A stretch of DNA of 45,821 nucleotides. Origin: Thiofilum flexile DSM 14609. GTDB lineage: Bacteria > Pseudomonadota > Gammaproteobacteria > Thiotrichales > Thiotrichaceae. Location of the stretch: contig NZ_KB904763.1 of assembly GCF_000380185.1 (NCBI RefSeq), positions 1 to 45,821 of the forward strand, written 5' to 3'. A program made the position numbers and the translations under genes. Below the pieces are notes generated by a model, which was not told the origin of the DNA, searched no databases, and worked only from the letters and a program-made list of their open reading frames with translations. Below, piece after piece: positions 34,438 to 43,388 of the stretch. Every line of letters begins with the position of its first letter. The first letter of the stretch is position 1.

Positions 34438-35376
34438 CTATAAACCTTGTTCTAACAGCGCCATGATTAAGGCAGTGACAGGGGCTTGGGTGCCTAAACG
34501 CTGATGACGTTCTAACACCGCCCCACTCATAGAGAGCAATTCTAAAGGACGATTGCGCTCTCGATCTATAAGCATAGAGGTTTTTATTGCATCAAAGCTT
34601 TTAATCAAATTAAACATTTCATCCACATCCCCTTGTGACATCGCCACCCCATCCGCACGGGCAGCTTGCGCGGTTTCGAGCATAATTTGATATACCGTAG
34701 AACCATAAGTGGGGTGTGAAGTCAGTGCTTGAGTATCTAAACGCGTGAGAGCTGAGAGAGGATTGACCCCATTATTAATTAATAACTTACGCCATAATTC
34801 ATATTGAATATCCGCCGTAGCAAAGGTCGGAATCCCCGCCGTTTGAAAATCATTTTGCCACTGATTAAATTGAGGCGGCGGTGGGTTTTGTGAGTGATTA
34901 GGCCAATAGCCCATGACGATTTGCGCCATGCCGGTGGCTTCAATCACGGCGGGTGAGACAATATGCCCCCCAATCCGTACTGCTAAGCCCCCAATAGTAC
35001 GCTCGCGTCCGACCACTTCGGAGACTAAGCGCTCATTATCCACCCCATTTTGCAGCGATAAAATCGGGGTTTTGGTATCAGGTGCGGTGAGCCAGCTTTT
35101 CCACGTATTGCGCCATTGCGCCGTAGCCCCGGCTTTAATAGTCAGAATGATCAAGTCAAAATCGCGGGCTTGATATTGCTCATGCAGCGTGGTTTCATCA
35201 CAAATAGTCACTTGCTGGTGAAATTGCAAGGTGGCGTGAGTAACTTTTAAGCCTTGGTCTTGAATGGCGGTTAAATGCACGCCCCGCGCGACAAATACCA
35301 CCTTATGCCCCGCATGTTGCAGTCGCGCTCCATAATATGCACCTATTCCACCCGTTCCAACCATTAAAATGTGCAT
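34438..35376 (-). CDS. panE: 2-dehydropantoate 2-reductase
   Basis: This 312-residue NADPH-dependent ketopantoate reductase acts in pantothenate/CoA synthesis. The Rossmann motif is MVGTGGIGAYYG right at the N-terminus. The catalytic lysine region reads ELWRKLLINNGVNPLSALT, with the conserved Lys and Asn pairs; a C-terminal helical domain follows. The open frame extends 19 codons upstream, but ATG 35376 has AGGAG 7 nt before it and gives the canonical start next to the GxGxxG motif. The family also contains paralogues with other substrates, so the pathway role is likely rather than certain. It is divergent from the btuF-like gene, with an ~80-bp promoter region between. Confidence 0.88.
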   Translation of the reverse strand: MHILMVGTGGIGAYYGARLQHAGHKVVFVARGVHLTAIQDQGLKVTHATLQFHQQVTICDETTLHEQYQARDFDLIILTIKAGATAQWRNTWKSWLTAPDTKTPILSLQNGVDNERLVSEVVGRERTIGGLAVRIGGHIVSPAVIEATGMAQIVMGYWPNHSQNPPPPQFNQWQNDFQTAGIPTFATADIQYELWRKLLINNGVNPLSALTRLDTQALTSHPTYGSTVYQIMLETAQAARADGVAMSQGDVDEMFNLIKSFDAIKTSMLIDRERNRPLELLSMSGAVLERHQRLGTQAPVTALIMALLEQGL

Positions 35377-35459
35377 AATACAGCTCCTGCCAAAAATTGA
35401 GGTTTTATCGTATGCTACCTTGCTTTGAGTCACCTGCCAAATAATCCAAGTACCGTAAA

Positions 35460-36317
35460 ATGTGTATGCCAGCGCTCGCTAAATACCTGATTGTCATATT
35501 ATTCATCACCTTGAGCCATGCATTAAAGGCTGACACTATAAACCCTCAGCGCATTGTATCCTTGAATGTGTGTACCGATCAGTGGCTATTATTATTGGCA
35601 GACCCTGAGCAAATTGCTTCGATTACTCATCTATCGCATGAGGAGGGGGCGTCCTATTTATTAGCAAAAGCCCTGAAGTATCCGACCAATAAAGGACGTG
35701 CTGAGGATATATTACCTTTTAAGCCCGATTTAGTGATTAGTAGCGCTTACACTAGCCCTAATACATTGAATTTATTGCGTCAATTACAGATTCGAGTAGA
35801 AACCCTACCCATTGCAGATGATTGGGAGAGTACCTTAAAGGGGATTCAACAGATGGCGCAATTAGTGGGGCATCCAGAGCGGGGACAAGCCGTTATCGAC
35901 GAGATGCAGCAGCGCTTAAAGCAACTCCCTGCTATTTCAGACGATAAACCCATCATTGCGTCCTACGAACCCAATGGCTACACCGTAGGGAATCAATCGT
36001 TATTAGGACAAGCGATTCAACAGGCCGGTTGGCAAAATGCGGCAGAGTTAGCCGGTATTAGGCAGTATGGGCAATTAGATTTAGAAACTATGATTCGCTT
36101 ACATCCAGCAGCTATTATTGAGTCACCCTATCGGCGTAATACATGGTCAAGAGCCGAAGCATTACCCCAGCATCCCGCCTTGCGCAAAGCAGGCATAAAT
36201 CCACAAGTGATTCAATTACCCAGCGCTATGACTATTTGTGCCGGGCCGTGGTCAGTCACCGTCGCAGAACGTTTAGCTCAAGCACGGCTGGAGCTATCTA
36301 CAAAGGCTGCACACTAA
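35460..36317 (+). CDS. ABC transporter substrate-binding protein, BtuF/FecB-like
   Basis: This 285-residue periplasmic binding protein of the PF01497 class (helical-backbone type for cobalamin, haem or Fe-siderophores) has a signal peptide (LIVILFITLSHALKA before DTINP). The pattern RIVSLNVCTDQWLLLLADP, with DILPFKPDLVIS and LQIRVETLPIADDWEST, follows the group often annotated as cobalamin/haem binders. At the C-terminus AMTICAGPWSVTVAERL is typical. Ligand cannot be decided from sequence, and no B12 riboswitch or Fur box is obvious upstream. ATG 35460 lacks a strong ribosome-binding site; Met3 is an alternative. Its stop overlaps the permease start by one base (TAATG). Confidence 0.85.
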   Translation: MCMPALAKYLIVILFITLSHALKADTINPQRIVSLNVCTDQWLLLLADPEQIASITHLSHEEGASYLLAKALKYPTNKGRAEDILPFKPDLVISSAYTSPNTLNLLRQLQIRVETLPIADDWESTLKGIQQMAQLVGHPERGQAVIDEMQQRLKQLPAISDDKPIIASYEPNGYTVGNQSLLGQAIQQAGWQNAAELAGIRQYGQLDLETMIRLHPAAIIESPYRRNTWSRAEALPQHPALRKAGINPQVIQLPSAMTICAGPWSVTVAERLAQARLELSTKAAH

Positions 36318-37303
36318 TGAAAGAGAATAGGTTAGTCATCGCTTTAAGTATATTAGTCGCAGTGCTTTTTATTATGTCGTTATGGGTGGGGCGTAATCCA
36401 TTAGCTATTTGGCAAGCCGCCCAAGCTTTAGACAGTGAGTCGGTAGGGTCGATTATTTTAATGGAAATCCGTCTGCCTAGAGCCTTAATTGCTTTATTTG
36501 CAGGAGCTACTTTAGGGTTATGTGGAGCCGCGATGCAGGGGTTATTACGCAATCCCTTAGCCAGTCCCGATTTAATTGGCAGTAGCAGCGGGGCAGCTTT
36601 ATGTGCAGTAATTGTATTATATTTTGGTTTTACCACCTCAGCTAGTTTACCACTTTTGCCAGTAGCGGGGATGGTGGGGGCGTTATTGGCAACCCTATTA
36701 GTATTTATTTTAGCCGGTCGTGATAGCAGTATTAGTACCTTAATTTTAGCAGGTGTGGCGATTAATACCTTAGCGACGGCAGGTATGGCGTTATTATTAA
36801 ATCTAGCACCGAGTCCCTATGCCATGCGTGAATTGGTCTTATGGACTATGGGTGATTTAACCGATCGTTCGATGGATGATTTTTATTTAATGCTGCCTTT
36901 TACGGTATTAGGCTGGGCTTTATTAATTGGGGTAGGGCGACAATTAAGTGCATTGACTTTAGGCGAGTCAACCGCTCAAACCTTAGGGATTAATCCGCAG
37001 CGATTACGTTGGCGTATCTTTCTGGCGGTCGCTTTGGCAGTAGGGGCTACGGTTTCAACGACTGGGGTGATTGGGTTTATTGGTTTAATTATACCGCATT
37101 TATTGCGTCCGTGGGTGGGGTATGACGCGGGGCGTTTATTAGGCGTATCTGCCTTAGGGGGCGCGGCTTTATTATTAGCAGCGGATATTGGTGTGCGTTT
37201 AATTCCTACTGAAATGCCTTTAAAGGTGGGCGTACTAACCGCCATAGTAGGTGCACCGTTCTTTTTGCATTTGATTTTAAGTGCAAGGAAACAGCATTTA
37301 TGA
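36317..37303 (+). CDS. FecCD/BtuC-type ABC transporter permease
   Basis: This 328-residue inner-membrane permease has about ten helices. It starts MKENRLVIALSILVAVLF; further key stretches are IRLPRALIALFAGATLGLCG, MQGLLRNPLASPDLIGSSSGA (cited by RNPLASPDLIG) and GFIGLIIPHLLRPWVG, all hallmarks of FecCD. The frame is open much further upstream inside the binding-protein gene, but ATG 36317 overlaps that gene's stop and matches family N-termini. A four-base ATGA overlap couples it to the ATPase gene. A homodimer is expected, since only one permease gene is present. Confidence 0.92.
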   Translation: MKENRLVIALSILVAVLFIMSLWVGRNPLAIWQAAQALDSESVGSIILMEIRLPRALIALFAGATLGLCGAAMQGLLRNPLASPDLIGSSSGAALCAVIVLYFGFTTSASLPLLPVAGMVGALLATLLVFILAGRDSSISTLILAGVAINTLATAGMALLLNLAPSPYAMRELVLWTMGDLTDRSMDDFYLMLPFTVLGWALLIGVGRQLSALTLGESTAQTLGINPQRLRWRIFLAVALAVGATVSTTGVIGFIGLIIPHLLRPWVGYDAGRLLGVSALGGAALLLAADIGVRLIPTEMPLKVGVLTAIVGAPFFLHLILSARKQHL

Positions 37304-38085
37304 GTAGCACCTTATTAAAAACAACCGTGCTTAGTTTTAGTCAAACTAAGCGAATGATTTTAGATGCTATTTCCATTGAGCTATATAAAGGTGAGTTAAT
37401 CGGTTTAATTGGCCCGAATGGAGCGGGGAAATCAACCCTATTAAAAATACTCGCGCATTTATTAAAACCAGACTCCGGTCAAGTCTTTTGGAAAAATAAA
37501 GAGTTAAGTACCCTAAAAGCTAATGAGCGTGCTAAAGCACTGGCTTGGCTTGAGCAAAATGGTGCGATTCATTGGCCTTTAACGGTGGAGCGTTTAGTGG
37601 CTTTAGGGCGTTTGCCGCATTTGGCAGCATGGCAAAAATTGACTGAGGCAGATCAACAGGTCGTCGATCAGGTATTAATCGAAACTGATTTAGCTGCATT
37701 ACGGGGGCGTGATGCCACCACATTATCAGGGGGGGAGCGTTCACGGGTATTGCTGGCACGGGCTTTAGCCTCAGAGCCGCAAGTATTATTAGCCGATGAG
37801 CCTATTGCTGCCTTGGATTTGGGGCATCAATTACAGACTATGCAGTTATTACGTGAGTTTGCTCAAGGTGAGCGAGCAAGCGTGGTGGTGCTGCATGATT
37901 TAGCCTTAGCCGCACGGTATTGTGATCGTTTGTATTTAATGCAACACGGAAAAATCGTGGCCACAGGGAAGCCTGAACAGGTATTAACTCCCGAATTATT
38001 GGCTCAGGTGTATGGGGTGGAGTGTGTGCTGGGAGCAACGCCTTATCCTTGGTTAGTGCCTGTGCGACGGTTGGGTGCAATATAG
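37300..38085 (+). CDS. Fe-siderophore/haem/cobalamin ABC transporter ATPase
   Basis: This 261-residue ATPase has Walker A GPNGAGKSTLL, signature TLSGGERSRVLLARAL, Walker B VLLADEPIAALD and H-loop VVVLHDLALAARYC. It is FecE/HmuV-like. The ATG lies inside the stop of the permease gene (ATGA, 37300-37303). It completes a three-gene importer (binding protein, permease, ATPase) with overlapping reading frames. No TonB-dependent receptor is in the window. Confidence 0.93.
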   Translation: MSSTLLKTTVLSFSQTKRMILDAISIELYKGELIGLIGPNGAGKSTLLKILAHLLKPDSGQVFWKNKELSTLKANERAKALAWLEQNGAIHWPLTVERLVALGRLPHLAAWQKLTEADQQVVDQVLIETDLAALRGRDATTLSGGERSRVLLARALASEPQVLLADEPIAALDLGHQLQTMQLLREFAQGERASVVVLHDLALAARYCDRLYLMQHGKIVATGKPEQVLTPELLAQVYGVECVLGATPYPWLVPVRRLGAI

Positions 38086-38176
38086 AGCAGTTGCCCATTG
38101 CTTGAGCAAGGACTGTATGGTCTGTTAGACTGATATTCTGTTAACAAATCTATTAGGTGTGCTACACATATTCCCC

Positions 38177-38767
38177 ATGAAAATACTTATCATCAACACA
38201 CACCTCACCTATCCCGAATGGTCTGAAGGTAAGCTAAACCTCACTTTCATGGAAGCTGCGAAGGCTTTCTTTGTGGAACGTGGGCATCAAGTCATCGAGA
38301 CAGTTGTCGAGCGCGGCTATACTCTGGACGAAGAAGTGCAGAAGCATACGTCGGCTGATGTGGTAATCCTCCAAACGCCAGTAAACTGGTTCAGTGCGCC
38401 GTGGATTTACAAGAAATATGTGGATGAGGTCTTCAACATGGGTCTAGGTCAGAAGGTCTTACTGGATGGCGATGGTCGCACACGTCAAGATCCCAGCAAG
38501 CAATATGGCACAGGCGGTAAAATGCAGGGACGGAAGTTTATGATCTCTGCTACTTGGAATGCACCGAAAGAGATTTTCGACAACCCCAATAGTGTATTAT
38601 TTGGCGGTAAGGGGACAGCAGACCTTTTCCTTTCCATTACCTCCAACTATAAATTCTGCGGCTACGATATACTCCCTGATTTTGGAGTATTTGATATCTT
38701 CAAGAATCCCGACATTCCTCACGCACTAGAAGAATACAGACAGCATTTGGAAAAATACTGTCTGTAA
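38177..38767 (+). CDS. mdaB: NAD(P)H-dependent quinone reductase, MdaB family
   Basis: This 196-residue flavodoxin-fold protein (E. coli MdaB 193) has MKILIINTHLTYPEWSEGKL, then VILQTPVNWFSAPWIYKKYVDEVF and MISATWNAPKEIFDNP, all close to MdaB, an FAD-binding two-electron quinone reductase (cited by QTPVNWFSAPW and TWNAPKE.F). An in-frame GTG at 38159 would add six residues; ATG 38177 is preferred. The codon choice differs from its neighbours (CTT/CTC/CTA for Leu, AAC for Asn and ATC for Ile, where the neighbouring genes are dominated by TTA, AAT and ATT), which suggests recent acquisition. Single gene. Confidence 0.92.
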   Translation: MKILIINTHLTYPEWSEGKLNLTFMEAAKAFFVERGHQVIETVVERGYTLDEEVQKHTSADVVILQTPVNWFSAPWIYKKYVDEVFNMGLGQKVLLDGDGRTRQDPSKQYGTGGKMQGRKFMISATWNAPKEIFDNPNSVLFGGKGTADLFLSITSNYKFCGYDILPDFGVFDIFKNPDIPHALEEYRQHLEKYCL

Positions 38768-38804
38768 GTTTTCAAGTAGAGGTAAAGAAGGGAAGCAAGG
38801 GGCA

Positions 38805-38832
38805 GGTGACTACCTAATGGCAGATAGTCACC
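38805..38832. terminator. Stem-loop between convergent genes
   Basis: GGTGACTA (38805-38812) pairs with TAGTCACC (38825-38832). There is no T-run on either strand, so termination strength is doubtful. Confidence 0.45.
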
Positions 38833-38845
38833 ACCCTCAATCATT

Positions 38846-39538
38846 TCAAGTCGGGCGTATCTGATAAGCGTTCATGCGCTTTTCTAACACTCTAAATAAA
38901 TACACCAATCCATAGGTCAGGATTAAATAGAGCACGGCTGCACTTAAATACATTTCATATACTGCAAAGGTTTTGGAGCGAATTAAATCGGCGGCTCCGG
39001 TTAAATCAATCACGGTAATAGCACTGACTAAAGAGGTGGCTTGTAATAAAAACACCACCTCATTGCCATAGGCAGGCAGGGCAATACGAAAGGCTTTAGG
39101 GAGTTGCACCCGTTTAAATAGCATCCATTTAGACATACCAAAGGCTTTACCTGCCTCAATTTCACCGCGTGGAACCGCTTGTAAAGCACCACGGAAAATT
39201 TCTGCAGTATAGGCGGCAGTATTTAAAGTGAGGGTTAAGATGGCGCAAAACCAGGCATTACGAAAATACTGCCATAGCCCTATAGCATCCAATGCCTCGC
39301 GGAATTGTCCACTGCCGAAATAGACTAAAAATAACTGTACTAAAAGCGGTGTGCCGCGAAAATAAAACACAAACCCAGTTGCAGGCCAATTCAGAAGTAG
39401 ATTTTTAGAGCGCAACGCTAGCGCGGTGGGAATGGCGAGTAGTAATCCTAGAATTACACTCATTACCGTTAGCTCAATGGTAACTGCCATACCACTCAAT
39501 AGTTTAGGTAGGCTATCAATAATTAGTTGCCAATTCAT
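38846..39538 (-). CDS. Polar amino-acid ABC transporter permease (HisM/ArtM type)
   Basis: This 230-residue inner-membrane protein has five helices. The signature is EIFRGALQAVPRGEIEAGKAFGMSKWMLFKRVQLPKAFRIALPAYGNE, recognisable by RGALQAVPRGEIEAGKAFGM and the EAA-loop G. YFRGTPLLVQLFLVYFG is typical of the HisMQ/ArtQM family (arginine, histidine, lysine, ornithine). Its start shares one base with the end of the partner permease gene (39538). Neither a binding protein nor an ATPase is adjacent, so these must be supplied from elsewhere. Confidence 0.92.
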   Translation of the reverse strand: MNWQLIIDSLPKLLSGMAVTIELTVMSVILGLLLAIPTALALRSKNLLLNWPATGFVFYFRGTPLLVQLFLVYFGSGQFREALDAIGLWQYFRNAWFCAILTLTLNTAAYTAEIFRGALQAVPRGEIEAGKAFGMSKWMLFKRVQLPKAFRIALPAYGNEVVFLLQATSLVSAITVIDLTGAADLIRSKTFAVYEMYLSAAVLYLILTYGLVYLFRVLEKRMNAYQIRPT

Positions 39539-40230
39539 TATACAGCCTCCCTAATGCCTTTACGTGACCATCTTTCAGCGCGTTTCAGCACTATCATAGA
39601 CACTAAGGTAATTGCTAAAAACATTAATGATGCGGTGAAGTAAAAGGTAAATGGTTCACGCGTGGCTTGCGCGGCAACTTTGGCATTGCGTAATAGTTCA
39701 TCGAGCTGAATTAAAGAGATCAGTGCGGTGGCTTTAATCAAGACCATCCAGACATTACCCAAGCCGGGGAGCGCCATCCGCATAGCCAGTGGAAATTGTA
39801 CCCGTCTAAAGGCCAATATTTTACTCATGCCAATCGCACGAGCGGCCTCCATTTGTCCGCGTGGCACGGATAAAAACGCACCGCGTAATACTTCGGTACA
39901 AAAAGCACCATAAATAAAACCAATGGTGATAAAGCCAGCAACAAAGGGGTTTAAATCTACCCGAATTTCATAGCCGATAGCCGCTGCAGCGTCTTGTATG
40001 AGTTTGGGGACGCCGTAGTAAACCAATAAGAGTAAAATCAGCTCAGGTACACCGCGCACCACGGTGGTATAAGTATTGGCTGCCCAATTAGCGAGTTTGG
40101 ATGGTGAAAATTTACCCCAAGCGCCTAATAGGCCAAATAAAACTGCCATCATCATGGCACAAATGCCAACTAAGATGGTCATCTGCAAGCCTTGCAGCAA
40201 GAGCCAGCCATAACCTTGTAAATCTAGCAC
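39538..40230 (-). CDS. Polar amino-acid ABC transporter permease (HisQ/ArtQ type)
   Basis: This 230-residue inner-membrane partner of the previous gene has VVRGVPELILLLLVYYG and EVLRGAFLSVPRGQMEAARA followed by IGMSKILAFRRVQFP, the diagnostic stretches of HisQ/ArtQ permeases. It begins MLDLQGYGWLLLQGLQMTI as in HisQ. It is first of a two-gene operon; upstream 117 bp separate it from the cardiolipin synthase gene end. The usual periplasmic binding protein gene is missing in front of it. Confidence 0.92.
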   Translation of the reverse strand: MLDLQGYGWLLLQGLQMTILVGICAMMMAVLFGLLGAWGKFSPSKLANWAANTYTTVVRGVPELILLLLVYYGVPKLIQDAAAAIGYEIRVDLNPFVAGFITIGFIYGAFCTEVLRGAFLSVPRGQMEAARAIGMSKILAFRRVQFPLAMRMALPGLGNVWMVLIKATALISLIQLDELLRNAKVAAQATREPFTFYFTASLMFLAITLVSMIVLKRAERWSRKGIREAV

Positions 40231-40347
40231 GGCGTTTCTCCCTAAGTGGTGGATCGATTAGAGGCAACTACTCCAAGCAGGGGCAAGTAGGTGCGGTATC
40301 ATCATAGCTAAGCGCTTTTAGGTTTAAAATAAAGGAATCAGTCAAAG

Positions 40348-41781
40348 TTATAACAAGGGCGCTAAAATATGGCTAATACTTTCTTTAAATCGCTCCCTCA
40401 AAGGCAAGCGGCGGCGGGTTTCGAGAGTCGCTTCATGAGTGACATCACAAAGGGCTAAAAAATCTTGGCGCAACTGTGCCGCAATAGCCGCATCATAAAT
40501 AAATAGATTACCTTCAAAATTGAGCCTAAAGCTGCGTTGATCCATATTGGTAGAGCCTAAAGTGGCAAAATGGCTATCAATCATGACCGCTTTAGCGTGA
40601 ATCATGGCCGGGTAATATTCAAAAATACGCGCCCCTGCTAACAGTAAATCATCCCAAAATGAGCGCCCAGCATAATAAACTAAAGGGTGATCGGATTTAG
40701 CAGGTAATAAAATACGCACATCAACCCCGCGTAGGGCAGCGGTTTGTAAGGCCATCATTAGGGGGCGATCCGGGACAAAATAGGGGGTTTCGACCCAAAT
40801 GCGCTCGGTTGCCATGCCCATAGCGGCAAATAATAGGGTGTAAATCGCCTGCCAGCTTTGATCAGCAGGGCCACTAGCTAGAAATTGCGCGGATACGGAG
40901 CCTTCTAAGGGAGTAGGAGGAAAGTAAATGTTTTTAACTAAATTTTCGCCGGTGGCGTGATACCAGTCTTCGCAAAAGGTTTCTTGTAAATCCTTAGCCA
41001 CCGGCCCACGAATTTGCGCGTGTAAATCCAGCCAAGGCTCGGCAAGCCCCGCATACACATCGCCAATATTCATGCCGCCTGTGAAGGCAATTTCACCATC
41101 AATGACAATGATTTTGCGATGATTGCGGTGATTAATATTAATCCGCCGACTGAGTAAATTGACCTTGAGAAAGCGCCCGACTTGTCCACCGGCTTGTTGT
41201 AGGGGAGTGAAAAAACGATGGCGCGTTTTGCGTGAGCCAACATCATCCACCAGCACCCGAACCTCAACCCCGCGCTTAGCCGCACGCATCAGAGCATCCC
41301 GCATCCGTTTGCCCGTAGCATCTGGCTCCCAAATATAATACAGCACATGAATATGATGTTCTGCGGCCTCAAAAGCGGCTTTAATTGCATCAAAGGTGAT
41401 AGCACCTTGGCGATAGAGCTGAATCTGATTACCTTCGGAGGGGCCGATTTTATCGAGCTGATGGGCAAGGTGAACAAGAGAGGGCGGTAATCCAATGAGT
41501 TGCGCTTCTTGTTGGATATCGAGTTTTAGGCGTTTAATATCCGGTGCTAGTTCTGCCTCTACTTTACGGCGTTTGCGTTTTCTAAAATAAAGGCGGGTCG
41601 TTCCAAACAGCCAAAAACTTAATAGCCCCACAATAGGAAGAAAAATAATAGCCAGCGCCCATGCCAGCGTTGCACCCGATTCACGCCGCTGCATAATCAC
41701 AATAGGCAGTAATATTGCAATAATCAGCAAGTCTAAAATAATAATCGTTGTCCCTAACCAAGAATCCCAAGGCGTATTCAC
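40348..41781 (-). CDS. cls: Cardiolipin synthase
   Basis: This 477-residue membrane phospholipase-D-type enzyme has two N-terminal helices (TIIILDLLIIAILLPIVI and ATLAWALAIIFLPIVGLL) followed by two catalytic HKD motifs, HRKIIVIDG and HAKAVMIDS. Other family marks are YYIWEPDATGKRM and TGGMNIGDVYAG. It joins two phosphatidylglycerols to make cardiolipin; a phosphatidylethanolamine-using variant cannot be excluded. The length is typical of ClsA (486 in E. coli). It stands alone, with the second palindromic repeat lying upstream of it. Confidence 0.93.
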   Translation of the reverse strand: MNTPWDSWLGTTIIILDLLIIAILLPIVIMQRRESGATLAWALAIIFLPIVGLLSFWLFGTTRLYFRKRKRRKVEAELAPDIKRLKLDIQQEAQLIGLPPSLVHLAHQLDKIGPSEGNQIQLYRQGAITFDAIKAAFEAAEHHIHVLYYIWEPDATGKRMRDALMRAAKRGVEVRVLVDDVGSRKTRHRFFTPLQQAGGQVGRFLKVNLLSRRININHRNHRKIIVIDGEIAFTGGMNIGDVYAGLAEPWLDLHAQIRGPVAKDLQETFCEDWYHATGENLVKNIYFPPTPLEGSVSAQFLASGPADQSWQAIYTLLFAAMGMATERIWVETPYFVPDRPLMMALQTAALRGVDVRILLPAKSDHPLVYYAGRSFWDDLLLAGARIFEYYPAMIHAKAVMIDSHFATLGSTNMDQRSFRLNFEGNLFIYDAAIAAQLRQDFLALCDVTHEATLETRRRLPLRERFKESISHILAPLL

Positions 41782-41855
41782 GTATAAAGTCTCGTTATCT
41801 GAATCCCTTAATTATAATGGTTCATAGGGTTGGGTGTTAGGTAGATAGATTTTAA

Positions 41856-41961
41856 AACGTTAAGCGCGTATTTCTTCCGCAGTCGCTGTGAATACATCCT
41901 TGTACGCTACAAGGCGGCATCCCTGCCGCCAAGACTGCTCCAGAAATACGCGCTTAACGTT
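41856..41961 (-). repeat. Palindromic structured repeat, copy 2
   Basis: The 20-nt arms (41856-41875 and 41942-41961) are perfectly complementary. The 66-nt core (41876-41941) is the inverse of the copy-1 core (4767-4832) with one base different. The arms share only the innermost ~5-7 nt with copy 1 (TTTCT/AGAAA), yet each copy keeps a full stem. The two inner hairpins are identical to copy 1. It lies between cls and the aminotransferase gene, divergently transcribed. Confidence 0.87.
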
Positions 41962-42041
41962 GTTATGCCAGTCCGGTAGTGCTTTTGTGGGTTGAAGGCG
42001 TTAAGCTAAAGAGCTTCAACTATGCATAATAAGGGATAGGT

Positions 42042-43361
42042 ATGCACCACCTCACACCTGCTGAACTCGACGCTCATTGGATGCCCTTCACAGCCAATCG
42101 CCAATTTAAACAAGACCCGCGCATGATCGTAAAAGCTGAGGGAACTTGGTTATACGATCAAACCGGACGTAAGTTATTTGATGGTTTGTCTGGGCTATGG
42201 TGTTGTGGTTTAGGGCATACCCGCCCTGAAATTAGTCAGGCGGTGGCGGCACAAGTGGGGACTTTAGACTATTCGCCTGGCTTTCAGGTGGGACATGCGT
42301 TGAGCTTCCAATTAGCTAAGCAACTCACCGATCAAGCCCCTGCCGGATTAGATCATGTGTTTTTTACAGGCTCTGGTTCGGAGGCGGCGGATACTTCCTT
42401 AAAAATCGCGCGGGCTTATTGGCGACTCAAAGGACAAGCGAGTAAAACCCGCCTCATTGGGCGCGTGAAGGGCTATCACGGGGTTAATTTTGGCGGTACG
42501 AGTGTGGGCGGTATTGTAGGGAATCGTAAATTATTTGGCGCACTGCCAGACACCGACCACCTTAACCATACGTGGCGAGCCGAGGCGGCCTTTAGTAAGG
42601 GGCTGCCCACTGAAGGTGCACAGTTTGCCAATGAGTTAGAGGACATCATCGGTCTACACGATGCCTCTACTATTGCTGCTGTGATTGTTGAGCCGATTGC
42701 GGGGTCGGCAGGGGTGATTGTGCCCCCACAAGGCTATTTAAAACGCCTGCGTGAAATCTGTACTCAGCATAATATCTTATTGATTTTTGATGAGGTGATT
42801 ACCGGATTTTACCGCACGGGTGAGTTTTATGGCTCGACTACCTTTGATGTTAAACCCGATATGCTTAATCTCGCCAAAGGGGTCACCAATGGCGCGATTC
42901 CTATGGGGGCGGTGATTGTCACAGGTGAGATTTATCAGACCTTTATGCAGCAAAATCTACCGGAGCATATGGTTGAATTCCCGCATGGTTATACCTATTC
43001 TGCGCATCCGGTTGCGTGTGCGGCGGGTTTAGCAGCACTAGAGTGTTATAAAAAAGATAATACCCGCGCACAAGTACAAGCGCTGGCCCCTTATTTTGAG
43101 GAGCTGATTCATAGTTTAAAGGGTTTGCCGCATATCGAAGATATTCGTAATTTTGGCTTAGCCGGTGCGCTTCAATTAGCGGCTCGTCATGGTGATGCAC
43201 TGATTCGCCCGCGTGAAGTGTTTGAGTATTGCTGGGATAAAGGGGCTTATGTGCGTTATGGCGGGAATACGATTCAATTAGCGCCACCCTTTATTACCGA
43301 CAAAGCTGATTTAGCGGAGCTATTTAATGTGTTAGGTGATGCGTTAAAGGCAATACATTAA
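42042..43361 (+). CDS. Omega-amino acid--pyruvate aminotransferase (class III)
   Basis: This 439-residue PLP enzyme of the beta-alanine--pyruvate type begins LDAHWMPFTANRQFKQDPR, the distinctive opening of this subgroup. It has GLSGLWCCGLGH, VFFTGSGSEAADTSLKIARA, VIVEPIAGSAGVIVPPQGYL, LLIFDEVITGFYRTG and the Schiff-base lysine Lys279 in LAKGVTNG (each cited in part). It transfers the amino group of beta-alanine or other omega-amino acids to pyruvate. AGGGATAGGT precedes ATG 42042. It stands alone, so the carbon source is unknown. Confidence 0.93.
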   Translation: MHHLTPAELDAHWMPFTANRQFKQDPRMIVKAEGTWLYDQTGRKLFDGLSGLWCCGLGHTRPEISQAVAAQVGTLDYSPGFQVGHALSFQLAKQLTDQAPAGLDHVFFTGSGSEAADTSLKIARAYWRLKGQASKTRLIGRVKGYHGVNFGGTSVGGIVGNRKLFGALPDTDHLNHTWRAEAAFSKGLPTEGAQFANELEDIIGLHDASTIAAVIVEPIAGSAGVIVPPQGYLKRLREICTQHNILLIFDEVITGFYRTGEFYGSTTFDVKPDMLNLAKGVTNGAIPMGAVIVTGEIYQTFMQQNLPEHMVEFPHGYTYSAHPVACAAGLAALECYKKDNTRAQVQALAPYFEELIHSLKGLPHIEDIRNFGLAGALQLAARHGDALIRPREVFEYCWDKGAYVRYGGNTIQLAPPFITDKADLAELFNVLGDALKAIH

Positions 43362-43388
43362 TGATTTAGGCGAAAAGCTAAAAGCGAC

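Noticed and set aside
35377-35459. Cobalamin riboswitch upstream of the BtuF-like gene
   Set aside because: The divergent gap is only about 80 bp and has no B12-box-like sequence.
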